Part shown: in pieces, positions 1-8,756 of the stretch | How the letters are laid out: each line of letters opens with the position of its first letter | How positions within the stretch are numbered: the stretch's first letter is position 1 | DNA from: Hwangdonia seohaensis | GTDB lineage: Bacteria > Bacteroidota > Bacteroidia > Flavobacteriales > Flavobacteriaceae | Assembly: GCF_031932625.1 (NCBI RefSeq) | Contig: NZ_JAVSCK010000003.1 | Location: forward strand, 496,001-560,000 | DNA: 64,000 nucleotides | Direction of reading: 5' to 3' | Position numbers and translations under genes: made by a program | The notes under the pieces: model-generated | Told to the model about the DNA's origin: nothing | The model's database searches: none | What the model saw: the letters and a program-made list of their open reading frames with translations, nothing else

Positions 1-357
1 GAGACCATTTCTAAGCAAGATGTTTTAAAACAATCAGACTTTATTACGTTACACGTTCCATCACAAGAAAGCTACGTTATAGACGAAGCCGAATTTAACA
101 TGATGAAAGACGGTGTAATCATTGCCAATGCAGCTCGTGGTGGTGTGGTAAACGAAGTAGCCCTTGTAAAAGCTATTGAAAGCGGTAAAGTAGCACGGGC
201 AGCTTTGGATGTTTTTGAAAAAGAACCTAAGCCGGAAATTCAATTGTTAATGAATCCTTCGTTATCGTTAACACCGCATACCGGTGCAGCAACTAACGAA
301 GCACAAGATAGAATTGGTACAGAATTAGCGTCACAAATTATAAGTATTCTTGGGTAA
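1..357 (+). CDS. serA: D-3-phosphoglycerate dehydrogenase, C-terminal part (partial)
   Basis: The reading frame is open from base 1, so the 5' end lies outside the window. The visible 118 residues are the end of an NAD-dependent D-isomer 2-hydroxyacid dehydrogenase. The stretch FITLHVP followed by ANAARGGVVNE and ALDVFEKEP is the second half of the family signature, and the catalytic His sits in LTPHTGAATNEAQ. In this family 3-phosphoglycerate is oxidised to 3-phosphohydroxypyruvate, the first step of serine synthesis. The protein ends right after the catalytic domain with no ACT domain visible, as in the short SerA form. Other 2-hydroxyacid dehydrogenases (glycerate, lactate) share these motifs, so the substrate is inferred. 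A hairpin terminator follows. Confidence 0.8.
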   Translation, partial: ETISKQDVLKQSDFITLHVPSQESYVIDEAEFNMMKDGVIIANAARGGVVNEVALVKAIESGKVARAALDVFEKEPKPEIQLLMNPSLSLTPHTGAATNEAQDRIGTELASQIISILG

Positions 358-400
358 AGGAATTCTTTTTAATTAAAATGTGACCTAAACGGTATAAGTG

Positions 401-430
401 AGTCCTAACAATATGTTGGGACTTTTTTTG
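401..430 (+). terminator. Rho-independent terminator after serA
   Basis: A 9-bp stem (GTCCTAACA at 402-410 and TGTTGGGAC at 414-422, one G-U pair) with a 3-nt loop is followed by seven T at 423-429. It lies 44 bases after the serA stop and before the next gene. Confidence 0.75.
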
Positions 431-476
431 TACCTTCAACATCCAATTTATTAATCTTAAAAAACAAAATACAATC

Positions 477-1115
477 ATGTCAGGAATTTTAGACTTATTA
501 AACAGCGACCTAGGAAAAACCATTGTTAGTGGTGTTTCGGGCTCAACAGGAACCGATGAAACCAGAACGAGCAGTGTTTTAACCATGGCTTTACCGGTAT
601 TAATGAAAGCTATGGAAAGAAACACATCAACGCCGGAAGGTGCCCAAGGCTTAATGGGTGCATTAATGAACAAGCACGACGGAAGCATTTTAGATAACCT
701 TGGAGGTTTATTTAGTGGCGGTGTTAATGAAGAGGTTAAAACAGATGGCGATAAAATTCTAAATCATGTTTTAGGAAGCAAGAAGCAAGATGTTGAAAAA
801 ATTATTGGCGAAAAATCTGGTTTAGATGCAGGTTCTGTGGCCGATATTCTTAAGGTGGCCGCTCCAATTTTAATGGGTGTTATAGGAAAACAATCCAGAC
901 AAAACAATGTGAGTACGCCAAACGATTTGAGTGGATTGCTAGGTGGATTACTTGGTGGTAGCGCAGCCAAAGAAGAACAAAGTTTTTTAGAAAAAATATT
1001 GGATGCCGATGGCGACGGTAGTGTTATTGACGACGTTGCAGGAATGGTATTGGGAAGTGCCAAGAAAAAAGGCGGACTAGGTGGCTTATTAGGCGGCCTT
1101 TTTGGAGGAAAATAA
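477..1115 (+). CDS. DUF937 domain protein
   Basis: A 212-residue protein of the DUF937 (YidB-like) type. It opens with SGILDLLNSDLGKTIVSGVSG, a typical start for the family, and has no signal peptide or membrane segment. The middle holds amphipathic helices, including the repeated pattern in which an ILMGVIGK-type helix precedes a Gly/Leu-rich turn. The tail is a low-complexity run of GGLLGGL units (two clusters, about residues 153-161 and 201-212). The family function is unknown. The gene stands alone between two terminators, so it is probably a single transcription unit. Confidence 0.75.
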   Translation: MSGILDLLNSDLGKTIVSGVSGSTGTDETRTSSVLTMALPVLMKAMERNTSTPEGAQGLMGALMNKHDGSILDNLGGLFSGGVNEEVKTDGDKILNHVLGSKKQDVEKIIGEKSGLDAGSVADILKVAAPILMGVIGKQSRQNNVSTPNDLSGLLGGLLGGSAAKEEQSFLEKILDADGDGSVIDDVAGMVLGSAKKKGGLGGLLGGLFGGK

Positions 1116-1137
1116 AATAAATTCGTTTTATAGAATT

Positions 1138-1172
1138 AAAAATGCCAACCATTGTGTTTGGTATTTTTTTTT
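1138..1172 (+). terminator. Rho-independent terminator after the DUF937 gene
   Basis: An A-tract and ATGCCAA pair with TTGGTAT and a T-tract around a short loop (1138-1172). The hairpin lies just downstream of the stop at 1115. Confidence 0.65.
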
Positions 1173-1239
1173 AAAATCAGTTAAAAATCAATCGATTAAG
1201 GAATGATTTTTGTATCTTTAAATTAAAAAAATTTAAGTT

Positions 1240-1677
1240 ATGAAAACGTTTCTCTATCTAATCCTAGTCTTAGGTTTTCTTATTGGATGCAATTCCTCAA
1301 AAAAGATACCTTCTTCAAACAACGAAGTAACAAATAAAGTAACCCAGAACGATACGGTAAAAATTGCCAACAATGAGCTGGAATACGAAATAATTATTAT
1401 CGAACCGGGATTTAATTTTTGGTTGGCAAGCAGAGCAAAACCAGAAGGTTACTATTCGCAACAATTTTTGGAAAACAGAAATTATCTTTACGTTACAGAA
1501 TGGAATAGTAGGGTTATGCAGCCACAGCGCTTTAATCCGGACCTTTACGAATTGCGTATTGATTATCAACCAGGAATTGATTATGGCTACGATGTAAATT
1601 ATAAACTTTATAATTACTTTATCTACTTCCAATTAACTTATAAGCAACAATTAGCTGGTTTTACACCTAGAATTTAA
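1240..1677 (+). CDS. DUF6146-like lipoprotein
   Basis: A 145-residue lipoprotein. A hydrophobic signal is followed by the lipobox LIGC (Cys at about residue 17), then a Ser/Asn-rich linker and one conserved-looking domain rich in aromatic residues (FNFWLASRAKPEGYYS, YVTEWNSRV, DYGYDVNYKLYNYFIYF). I recall this pattern from the Bacteroidota family DUF6146, for which no function is known. The gene starts a run of four close same-strand genes ending with a TonB receptor at 4831. A -7-like box (TATCTTTA, one mismatch to TAnnTTTG) lies shortly upstream. Confidence 0.65.
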   Translation: MKTFLYLILVLGFLIGCNSSKKIPSSNNEVTNKVTQNDTVKIANNELEYEIIIIEPGFNFWLASRAKPEGYYSQQFLENRNYLYVTEWNSRVMQPQRFNPDLYELRIDYQPGIDYGYDVNYKLYNYFIYFQLTYKQQLAGFTPRI

Positions 1678-1713
1678 AACACTTTAACTATTTTTGCTCT
1701 CAAAATTTTTATA

Positions 1714-2208
1714 GTGAAGAAATTTAAAGAGCATTGGCAAATACATAAAAATTGGCAACTTATTTTTCCCCTTTTGGGATTAATAGCTTTAGGTTACTCA
1801 TCTTATAAATTATCTAAAGTGCTTTTAAAAGATGTCCAAATCATGTTAACGTTATTGTTAAGTGGTGTTATCTTTTTTATACTTTTAAAGTTAACTCTTT
1901 TCATTTTCAATAAATTGGAAAAAAAATGGAATGTCACCTTTAAATGGGAAATGATAAGCATTTTTTTGGTGTTTGCAACCACGGGTACGTCATCATTATT
2001 TGTAAGCAGGCCACTCATTAAACTCATGGGCATAAATAAAGAGAACCTGCCAACTTATACGTATTGGGTATTGTATATAGTTATCGGATTTATTTTTTAT
2101 CAAATACTTCTGGTTTTAATAGGATGGCTTTTTGGGCAATACAAGTTTTTTTGGGATTTTGAAAAAAAGATGCTTCGTAAAATCGGCTTTAAACGCTTTT
2201 TTGATTAA
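1714..2208 (+). CDS. Membrane protein, DUF6787-like
   Basis: A 164-residue inner-membrane protein with a GTG start. Four hydrophobic segments are visible (about residues 17-35, 40-65, 80-102 and 118-142). The C-terminal stretch GWLFGQYKFFWDFEKKMLRKIG is polar and basic and is probably cytoplasmic. The arrangement resembles DUF6787, a Bacteroidota family without known function. Its stop overlaps the start of the next gene by one base (TAATG at 2206-2210), so the two are likely translationally coupled. No catalytic motif is visible. Confidence 0.6.
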   Translation: MKKFKEHWQIHKNWQLIFPLLGLIALGYSSYKLSKVLLKDVQIMLTLLLSGVIFFILLKLTLFIFNKLEKKWNVTFKWEMISIFLVFATTGTSSLFVSRPLIKLMGINKENLPTYTYWVLYIVIGFIFYQILLVLIGWLFGQYKFFWDFEKKMLRKIGFKRFFD

Positions 2209-2540
2209 TGCAGAGTATTAAAGAACATATCGCTTTTAAGGTTATTACACTGTGTATTGCTGCTCTGTTTTTAGTGCCATCGGCTGTAAAGTTTGCACAT
2301 ATATTTACCCACCACACCCACGAAGTTTGTGAAGGATATAACACCACCCATATACATAAGGTTGATGTGGATTGCGATTTTTACAAGTTTAAACTCAATA
2401 AAAATTTCACGTATTCTTTTTTTTATGTTGATTTGTTTTTAGAGCAAATTGACACCCAACAAATTGCATCACAATATTATTTTCTTAGTAAATACCAACG
2501 CTTACAAACTTCACTTCGCGGTCCGCCGACATTAATTTAA
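2208..2540 (+). CDS. Small His/Cys-rich membrane-anchored protein
   Basis: A 110-residue protein. One hydrophobic segment (about residues 10-28, VITLCIAALFLVPSAV) is followed by a likely periplasmic part dense in His and Cys: HIFTHHTHEVCEG, then THIHKVDVDCDF. The spacing of about ten potential ligands within 30 residues suggests binding of a transition metal such as Zn, Cu or Ni; this is inference. The ATG overlaps the upstream stop, and a TonB receptor with a His-rich loop follows 65 bases later, so the two probably act in the same metal uptake route. I do not recognise a named family. Confidence 0.6.
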   Translation: MQSIKEHIAFKVITLCIAALFLVPSAVKFAHIFTHHTHEVCEGYNTTHIHKVDVDCDFYKFKLNKNFTYSFFYVDLFLEQIDTQQIASQYYFLSKYQRLQTSLRGPPTLI

Positions 2541-2605
2541 TACCATTATAAAATTGTTGAAATTAGTTTTCAGCTTAAAATAATTATTAAATTAAAAATT
2601 CATAT

Positions 2606-4831
2606 ATGAAGTTGTTTCTCAATATATTGCTAGTATTGGCAGTATCAAATATATATTCTCAAAACAAAATAGAAGGCATCGTAACCGATGCTAGCACAAA
2701 TATAGAATTAGTTTATGTAACCGTTTACGTGCCTCATTTAGAAAAAGGCACAAGCACTAACGAAAATGGTGAGTTTACTTTAAATGATTTACCCACAGGC
2801 ACGCATATTTTGCTGTTTTCAATGATGGGTTACGAAACCCAATCGATAGCTATTACCATTCCGTTAAACAACCCTTTATCCGTTCAATTAAAACCTTCAG
2901 CCATTGAAATGGAAAGCATTATTATTTCCACACCTTTTCATAAACTACAGCGCGATAATGTTATGAAAGTTGAGCACAAAAACGTAGCGGACTTAAAGGC
3001 AAGTGGTGCCATAACATTGGCCGACGGCATTACGAATATTGCCGGTGTAGAAAGTGTTACTACGGGCATAGGCATTGGTAAACCTGTAATTAGAGGTTTG
3101 AGTTCTAACCGTGTTTTGGTTTACACGCAAGGCGTTCGGTTGGAAAATCAGCAATTCGGCAGCGAACACGGACTGGGAGTTAACGATGCCGGTGTTGAAA
3201 GTGTTGAGGTTATAAAAGGGCCAGCTTCGTTGCTTTACGGTAGCGATGCTTTGGGCGGCGTGCTTTATCTTAACCCCGAAAGATTTGCCAATAACAATAC
3301 CGATTCAGGCGATTTTGGTACTAATTATTACAGCAACACCAAAGGCTTTAGTACCAATGCGGGATATAAATCTTCGGTAAATAATTTTAAATTTTTATTT
3401 AGAGGAAGTCTTACCGAACATTCAGATTACAAAACAAAAGCATATCGAGTTACCAATACGCGTTATAGAGAGCAGGATTTTAAAGCAGGTTTGGGCTATC
3501 AAAACCAAGCGATTAAAACGGCTTTTCGATATAATCTCAACAATTCTAAATTGGGCATTCCAGAAGAAATCGGAGAGCAATCAACAAACAAAACGCCGTT
3601 GTTGCCGTTTCAGAATATTACAAACCATATATTTAGTTCAAAATCGGTTTTGTTTTTCAACAACTCGAAATTAGACCTCAATTTGGGATATATTTATAAT
3701 GATAGAAAAGAGTTTGAAGATCATCACCATCATGAAACCGAAGAAGAGCACGAACAACATGAAGGGGAAGAAGAAGACGATATGTTAGAAGCGGCACTTC
3801 GAATGAAACTAAAAACATTTAATTACGATGTAAAATATCATCTCCCAAAACTGGGCAAATTTGAAACCATAATTGGTGCCCAAGGGATGAATCAAATCAA
3901 TTCAAATTATGGCGAAGAAGAATTGATACCAGATGCGACAACCAACGATTTTGGTGTTTTGGCAACTTCTCATATTCATTTTGAAAACATAGATATTCAA
4001 CTTGGGGCACGTTTTGATAACCGGAACATCAATGTAGTTTCAAGCATAAACAAAAGCTTCAATAGTTTTAACGGGGCTTTCGGAATCAAAAAAAACATTG
4101 CGGAAAACATTACCGCACGATTAAATTTTGCAACAGGATTTAGAGCGCCTAATTTATCCGAACTTACATCGGATGGGAGTCACGAAGGAACGAATCGATA
4201 CGAAATAGGAAACATCGATTTAAAAAGCGAACAAAACTTTCAAACCGATGTCGCTTTGGAATTGAAAAACGAACATTTAGAAATTTTTGTAAACGGTTTT
4301 TACAACCAAATAAACAACTATATTTTCCTTTCGCCCAACAGCAATGTTATTGATAATACGCCTGTTTTTGTGTATTTACAAAACGACGCTAAACTTTATG
4401 GCGGCGAATTTGGGTTGCATTTGCATCCGCACCCTTTGGATTGGTTGCATTTTGAGTCGAGTTTTGAAACCGTTACGGGAAAGCAAAAGGATGATACGTA
4501 TTTACCGCTAATCCCTGCAAACTCGATAAGTAATATTATAAGAATTGAATTTGAAGATAATTGGATTAAAAAAGGCTATGCTTTTGTGAAGTTAAAATCG
4601 ACATTCAAACAAAATAACGTGAGTGCTTTTGAAACCAATACCAATGGCTACAGTCTTTTAAGCGCTGGTTTAGGTGGAGATTTTTCGGTATTTAAAAATG
4701 AGTTGAGCGTTACGCTTTCCGGAAATAATTTAACCAATAAAACGTATGTAAATCATTTGTCGCGGTTAAAACCCGATGGTATATTTAATATGGGCAGATC
4801 TATTAATTTAGGATTTACCTATAGCTTATAA
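2606..4831 (+). CDS. TonB-dependent receptor with His-rich loop (probable metal uptake)
   Basis: A 741-residue outer-membrane receptor. A signal peptide (about residues 1-18) is followed by a carboxypeptidase-regulatory-like domain (IEGIVTDAST to about 105), a plug domain (about 110-225, with VIRGLSSNRVLVYTQGVR and VEVIKGPASLLYGSDALGGV) and a 22-strand-type barrel that ends in the aromatic motif NLGFTYSL. Residues about 372-393 form an extracellular-loop candidate, rich in His and Glu (DHHHHETEEEHEQHEGEEEDD), typical of receptors handling Zn or another divalent metal. The substrate is inferred from this loop and from the His/Cys-rich small protein just upstream. No metal repressor gene is nearby. 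Confidence 0.85.
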   Translation: MKLFLNILLVLAVSNIYSQNKIEGIVTDASTNIELVYVTVYVPHLEKGTSTNENGEFTLNDLPTGTHILLFSMMGYETQSIAITIPLNNPLSVQLKPSAIEMESIIISTPFHKLQRDNVMKVEHKNVADLKASGAITLADGITNIAGVESVTTGIGIGKPVIRGLSSNRVLVYTQGVRLENQQFGSEHGLGVNDAGVESVEVIKGPASLLYGSDALGGVLYLNPERFANNNTDSGDFGTNYYSNTKGFSTNAGYKSSVNNFKFLFRGSLTEHSDYKTKAYRVTNTRYREQDFKAGLGYQNQAIKTAFRYNLNNSKLGIPEEIGEQSTNKTPLLPFQNITNHIFSSKSVLFFNNSKLDLNLGYIYNDRKEFEDHHHHETEEEHEQHEGEEEDDMLEAALRMKLKTFNYDVKYHLPKLGKFETIIGAQGMNQINSNYGEEELIPDATTNDFGVLATSHIHFENIDIQLGARFDNRNINVVSSINKSFNSFNGAFGIKKNIAENITARLNFATGFRAPNLSELTSDGSHEGTNRYEIGNIDLKSEQNFQTDVALELKNEHLEIFVNGFYNQINNYIFLSPNSNVIDNTPVFVYLQNDAKLYGGEFGLHLHPHPLDWLHFESSFETVTGKQKDDTYLPLIPANSISNIIRIEFEDNWIKKGYAFVKLKSTFKQNNVSAFETNTNGYSLLSAGLGGDFSVFKNELSVTLSGNNLTNKTYVNHLSRLKPDGIFNMGRSINLGFTYSL

Positions 4832-4838
4832 CTAAAAA

Positions 4839-4971
4839 AGAAGCTGTCTAAAAGGTCTTACCCTATGTCATATTGAGCTTGTCGAAATATTTTAACTTAC
4901 TGATAATCAAGATCGGTTTCGACAAGCTCAACCTGACAAATTAAATTCAAACGACTTTTTAGACAGCTTCT
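4839..4971. repeat. 133-bp imperfect inverted-repeat element, possible MITE and terminator
   Basis: The outer arms AGAAGCTGTCTAAAA (4839-4853) and TTTTAGACAGCTTCT (4957-4971) are perfect complements, and pairing continues inward with few mismatches. A second perfect pair lies inside: TTGAGCTTGTCGAAA (4873-4887) and TTTCGACAAGCTCAA (4917-4931). The element sits between the convergent TonB receptor gene and the 4990-5280 gene. It may act as a bidirectional terminator, or be a non-autonomous mobile element. No open reading frame lies inside. Confidence 0.7.
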
Positions 4972-4989
4972 GCTTTTATAATCATATTA

Positions 4990-5280
4990 TTATTCATTTT
5001 CAGCTTCAACCTCAATCACAATAGGCTTTTCTTCCTTTTGAAAAACATAGGTTAAAAACCACATAATCGTAAAGGTTGGAATAATGTCAAGACCCGGAAT
5101 GGCCTCTTCAATAAACGATACAACACCTGCCACTTTACCTCTTGTCCCTTTATACATTTTACTCATTAAATAGGCCGATGCCGGTGCCCAAATGATATCT
5201 AAAAGGGTCAGCATACCAACAATATCAAACAATATGCTTAAGGTTAATTTTTTGTTTTTACTTAAATTTTCTAAATTCAT
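4990..5280 (-). CDS. Small membrane protein of unknown function
   Basis: A 96-residue protein with two hydrophobic stretches (about residues 14-36 and 61-80) separated by a basic loop (SKMYKGTRGKVAG). The C-terminal tail is acidic (EEKPIVIEVEAENE). I do not recognise a named family. The middle segment SFIEEAIPGLDIIPTFTIMW is reminiscent of small Bacteroidota membrane proteins found next to folE, but this is weak. It lies 43 bases downstream of folE on the same strand, so co-transcription is likely. Confidence 0.6.
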   Translation of the reverse strand: MNLENLSKNKKLTLSILFDIVGMLTLLDIIWAPASAYLMSKMYKGTRGKVAGVVSFIEEAIPGLDIIPTFTIMWFLTYVFQKEEKPIVIEVEAENE

Positions 5281-5323
5281 AGGGCTTGTTTTAATCTAAA
5301 TAACGCAAAAAATATACCAAAAA

Positions 5324-5911
5324 TTACTTTCCAATCAGTTTTAAAAACTCGTTTCTGGTTTCAATTTTTTCAAACTGTCCCCTAAACCCAGAAGTTGTTG
5401 TTATCGAGTTTTGTTTTTGCACACCGCGCATCATCATACACATGTGCGACGCTTCAATAACCACAGCAACGCCTTGTGGTTTTAAGGTATCGTTTATGCA
5501 ATCTAAAACCTGTTCGGTTAAGCGTTCTTGCACTTGCAGTCGTCTAGCAAATATATCTACAATTCGGGGCAATTTACTTAACCCGACTATTTGTCCGTTC
5601 GGGATGTATGCAATGTGGGCTTTACCAAAAAAAGGTAAAATATGGTGTTCGCAAAGCGAATATAATTCGATATCCTTCACAATCACCATTTCGTTGTAAG
5701 ACTCTTTAAACATGGCGCTTTTAAGAACTTCAACCGGATCTTGGTTGTAGCCTTGGGTTAAAAATTGCATCGCTTTTGCGGCACGCTCGGGAGTTTTTAA
5801 CAAACCATCACGTTGGGTATCTTCGCCTAAATCTTCAATAATGTTTTTATATCTGTCCTTAACATCGTCGGTTACCTGAATGTTGTACTCTTCAAAACTT
5901 TTATATGGCAT
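5324..5911 (-). CDS. folE: GTP cyclohydrolase I
   Basis: A 195-residue FolE of normal bacterial length. It converts GTP to 7,8-dihydroneopterin triphosphate, the first step of folate and pterin synthesis, in the cytoplasm. Zinc ligands are visible: Cys and His in LCEHHILPFFG and the Cys in SHMCMMMRGV. The substrate-pocket stretch HIAYIPNGQIVGLSKLPRIV is intact, and the product forms a homodecamer in characterised members. The ATG at 5911 gives MPYKSFEEYN and leaves no need for an extension. Confidence 0.95.
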   Translation of the reverse strand: MPYKSFEEYNIQVTDDVKDRYKNIIEDLGEDTQRDGLLKTPERAAKAMQFLTQGYNQDPVEVLKSAMFKESYNEMVIVKDIELYSLCEHHILPFFGKAHIAYIPNGQIVGLSKLPRIVDIFARRLQVQERLTEQVLDCINDTLKPQGVAVVIEASHMCMMMRGVQKQNSITTTSGFRGQFEKIETRNEFLKLIGK

Positions 5912-6103
5912 GCTGTGTTTTTTATTAAAATTTATAGCTTAAGCGAGAATGACATTTTTACTGAAACATCAAAACCATGCTTCAAAACATTCTTGTTCGA
6001 ATAAAAATAGTCAAAAAAACTTAGACGTTATCTTCTTATTAAAATTTCAAAAAAATATTAACAATTAGTTTGTTTTTTTAACGTTTACTTAAGATTAATA
6101 CGG

Positions 6104-6129
6104 TTTTAACAAAAGTACATTTGTTAAAA
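6104..6129. promoter_or_regulatory. Perfect 10-bp palindrome overlapping a -7 box
   Basis: TTTTAACAAA (6104-6113) and TTTGTTAAAA (6120-6129) are exact inverted repeats around AGTACA. The right arm contains TACATTTG (6116-6123), which fits the Bacteroidota -7 consensus TAnnTTTG. No good -33 box is visible upstream. A dimeric regulator bound here would cover the promoter of the DUF5916 gene that starts at 6194. Confidence 0.45.
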
Positions 6130-6193
6130 GTGTAACAATTTTTGATTAATATGGTCTTTTAACCATCAACCAAAACAACAAAAATCAACCTTA

Positions 6194-8704
6194 ATGAGGC
6201 AACCAACAACGCTCTGCTTTATTTTATTATTCTCTTTTTTTGCCTTTGCCCAGGATAAAAAAACCTTAAATATTGTAAGGACTGATAAGCCGCCGAAAAT
6301 TGATGGTGTGCTAAATGACCCGGCATGGGAACAGGCAAACGAAGCCAAAGACTTTACTCAGTTTAGACCGGAAATGGGTGTAGCAGAGAAAGCGCATCAA
6401 AAAACGGTTGTAAAGATAACTTATGATGACAACGCCATTTATATTGCTGCCTATTTAAAAGATTATCCAGAGGATATTCAAAAACAATTTTCGACCCGCG
6501 ATAATTTTGGGCAATCCGATTTTTTTGGTGTGGTGTTGAACCCTAATAACGATGCCCAAAACGATACCGAATTTTTTGTGTTTAGCTCAGGCAATCAGGC
6601 TGATGCTGTGGCTTCGCCGAGTATTGATAACGGCGAGGATTTTGGATGGAATGCCGTTTGGGATAGTGCCGTTAAAATTGTTGACGACGGGTGGATTGTA
6701 GAAATGAAAATTCCGTACCGAGCCCTTCGGTTTTCTAACGATGAGGTACAAACTTGGGGCGTGCAGTTTCACAGACGATTTAGAGTTGATAACTCGCAAT
6801 ATTCTTGGAATCCTATTGACAGAACCAAAGGAAATGTTGGTTTATATCACGGCGAATTAACCGGCATTAAAAACATTAAACCACCAACGCGTTTGAGTTT
6901 TTATCCGTTTGTGTCGGGCATTTCAACATCTTTTGATGGTGAACGCGAAACCGATTTTAACGTTGGGTTGGATGTTAAATACGGCATCACCGAAAATTTT
7001 ACTTTAGATGCCACTTTAATACCCGATTTTAGTCAGGCAGCTTTTGATAACGTAAGATTGAACCTTGGCCCGTTTGAGCAAACATTTAGCGAACAACGCC
7101 AGTTTTTTAAAGAAGGTGTCGATTTGTTCAACAAAGGCGATTTGTTTTTTTCAAGGCGTATTGGTAATGCACCTGTGGAACAAGATCGTGTTGAGGACGA
7201 ACTGATTAACAATAGCAATATTAACGAGGAAATTATCGATAACCCAGACATTGTTAAAACATTAAATGCCGTTAAGGTTTCGGGGCGTACAAAAAAAGGA
7301 TTGGGTGTTGGTTTTTTTAATGCCGTAACCGAAAAAACGCAGGTTAAAATAAAAACCACCGAATACATTAGAGATCAAAACACACAAGCCATAACAGATA
7401 GTGTTATTTCATACAGGAATAGAGTTACCGAACCGCTTGCCAATTACAACATTTTGGTGCTCGACCAACAGTTTAATGGCAATTCTTCAGTAAGTCTTAT
7501 AAACACCAATGTAACAAGAGATGGTGGTTTTAGAGACGCCAATGTTACGGGGTTTTTAGCCGATATTTCAAATAAAAGAAACACCTATAATATTCGTGGT
7601 CAAGTAAAAATGAGCAATGTGAATTTGCCCGATGGCGTGAGTACAGGTTTAAGTTCATTCTTTATGGTGGGAAAAACACATGGTAAGTACCGCTATAGTT
7701 TCGACCATAGTTTTGCAGATGAAGAATACGATATCAACGATTTGGGATTGAACAACCGAAACAACTATAACAATTTTGGTTTTGATGCTTCCTATCAAAT
7801 TTTTGAACCTACTGAAAAGTTGAATGATTTTAGGTTTAACACTTGGGTAAATTACCGCCGGTTGTACAACCCGAGTACTTTTACTGGGGCAAACCTTGGA
7901 ATGCGTGTTAATGCACAAACCAAAAAATTGATGTGGTTTGGGGCCCGGGTAAATTTTGATTTGGGAAAACAATACGACTACTTTGAACCCCGCGATTTTG
8001 AAAACAAACGCTTTTTTATTTACAAAAACTTCGGATCGGCCGGTGTTTGGTTTGAAACCAATGCCAATAAAACATTTTCAGTTGAAGCCAATTTAGGGTC
8101 GTTTACCATGTTTGACAAAGAAAGAGATTTGTTTGGCTATGAGTTTGAGGTGGAACCCACCATAAGATTTAATGATAAGTTTAGGGTGTCTTATGAATTT
8201 GAATACCAAAACAACAAAGGAAGTCGCGGTTTTGTTGATAATATAAATGTTGATATTGTTTTTGGCGAACGCGATGTGGTTTCGGTTGAAAACGGTCTTT
8301 CAGGAGCCTATAATTTTAATCCGCTACACGCCATAAGCCTAACTTTTAGAAACTTTTGGAGCACCGTAAACTACGATTACCAACTGTTTATTCTTGAAAA
8401 CGACGGCACACTTTCAGCAAATAACGGCTACAATGTAGATAGCATAGCTGAAAGCCCGAATATTAATTTCAATACTTGGAATTTAGATTTGCGTTACTCG
8501 TGGCAATTTGCTCCGGGTAGCCAACTTACCGCGTTGTACCGAAACTCGTTATTCAATTCAGACTCGGCCTCAAAAGACAATTATTTTAATAGTTTAAACA
8601 CCTTATTCGATCAACCTATACAACATGTGTTTTCATTAAAACTTCAATACTTTATCGATTATTCAAATCTTAAAAATGTTTTTAAAAAGAAAAGTAACAG
8701 CTAA
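6194..8704 (+). CDS. DUF5916 protein with CBM9-like N-terminal domain
   Basis: An 836-residue exported protein. The signal peptide (about residues 1-19, ending FAFAQ) is followed by a carbohydrate-binding-family-9-like domain (about 25-210; KIDGVLNDPAWEQA, DNAIYIAAYLKD, GWIVEMKIPYRALRF). The rest matches the DUF5916 outer-membrane barrel layout and starts around the signature FTLDATLIPDFSQAAFD and FFKEGVDLFNKGDLFFSRRIG. The substrate is unknown; the family is widespread in Bacteroidota. A second member lies at 42997-45225. The spacer upstream contains a palindrome that overlaps a -7 box. Confidence 0.8.
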   Translation: MRQPTTLCFILLFSFFAFAQDKKTLNIVRTDKPPKIDGVLNDPAWEQANEAKDFTQFRPEMGVAEKAHQKTVVKITYDDNAIYIAAYLKDYPEDIQKQFSTRDNFGQSDFFGVVLNPNNDAQNDTEFFVFSSGNQADAVASPSIDNGEDFGWNAVWDSAVKIVDDGWIVEMKIPYRALRFSNDEVQTWGVQFHRRFRVDNSQYSWNPIDRTKGNVGLYHGELTGIKNIKPPTRLSFYPFVSGISTSFDGERETDFNVGLDVKYGITENFTLDATLIPDFSQAAFDNVRLNLGPFEQTFSEQRQFFKEGVDLFNKGDLFFSRRIGNAPVEQDRVEDELINNSNINEEIIDNPDIVKTLNAVKVSGRTKKGLGVGFFNAVTEKTQVKIKTTEYIRDQNTQAITDSVISYRNRVTEPLANYNILVLDQQFNGNSSVSLINTNVTRDGGFRDANVTGFLADISNKRNTYNIRGQVKMSNVNLPDGVSTGLSSFFMVGKTHGKYRYSFDHSFADEEYDINDLGLNNRNNYNNFGFDASYQIFEPTEKLNDFRFNTWVNYRRLYNPSTFTGANLGMRVNAQTKKLMWFGARVNFDLGKQYDYFEPRDFENKRFFIYKNFGSAGVWFETNANKTFSVEANLGSFTMFDKERDLFGYEFEVEPTIRFNDKFRVSYEFEYQNNKGSRGFVDNINVDIVFGERDVVSVENGLSGAYNFNPLHAISLTFRNFWSTVNYDYQLFILENDGTLSANNGYNVDSIAESPNINFNTWNLDLRYSWQFAPGSQLTALYRNSLFNSDSASKDNYFNSLNTLFDQPIQHVFSLKLQYFIDYSNLKNVFKKKSNS

Positions 8705-8756
8705 TCGTTGCTTATAAATCTATAAAGTATTACTTTCATTGCCCTAATTATTTTGT

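Noticed and set aside
5912..6103. Possible small RNA or gene between folE and the DUF5916 gene
   Set aside because: The stretch is AT-rich without stable hairpins or coding bias; only the palindrome at 6104-6129 stands out.
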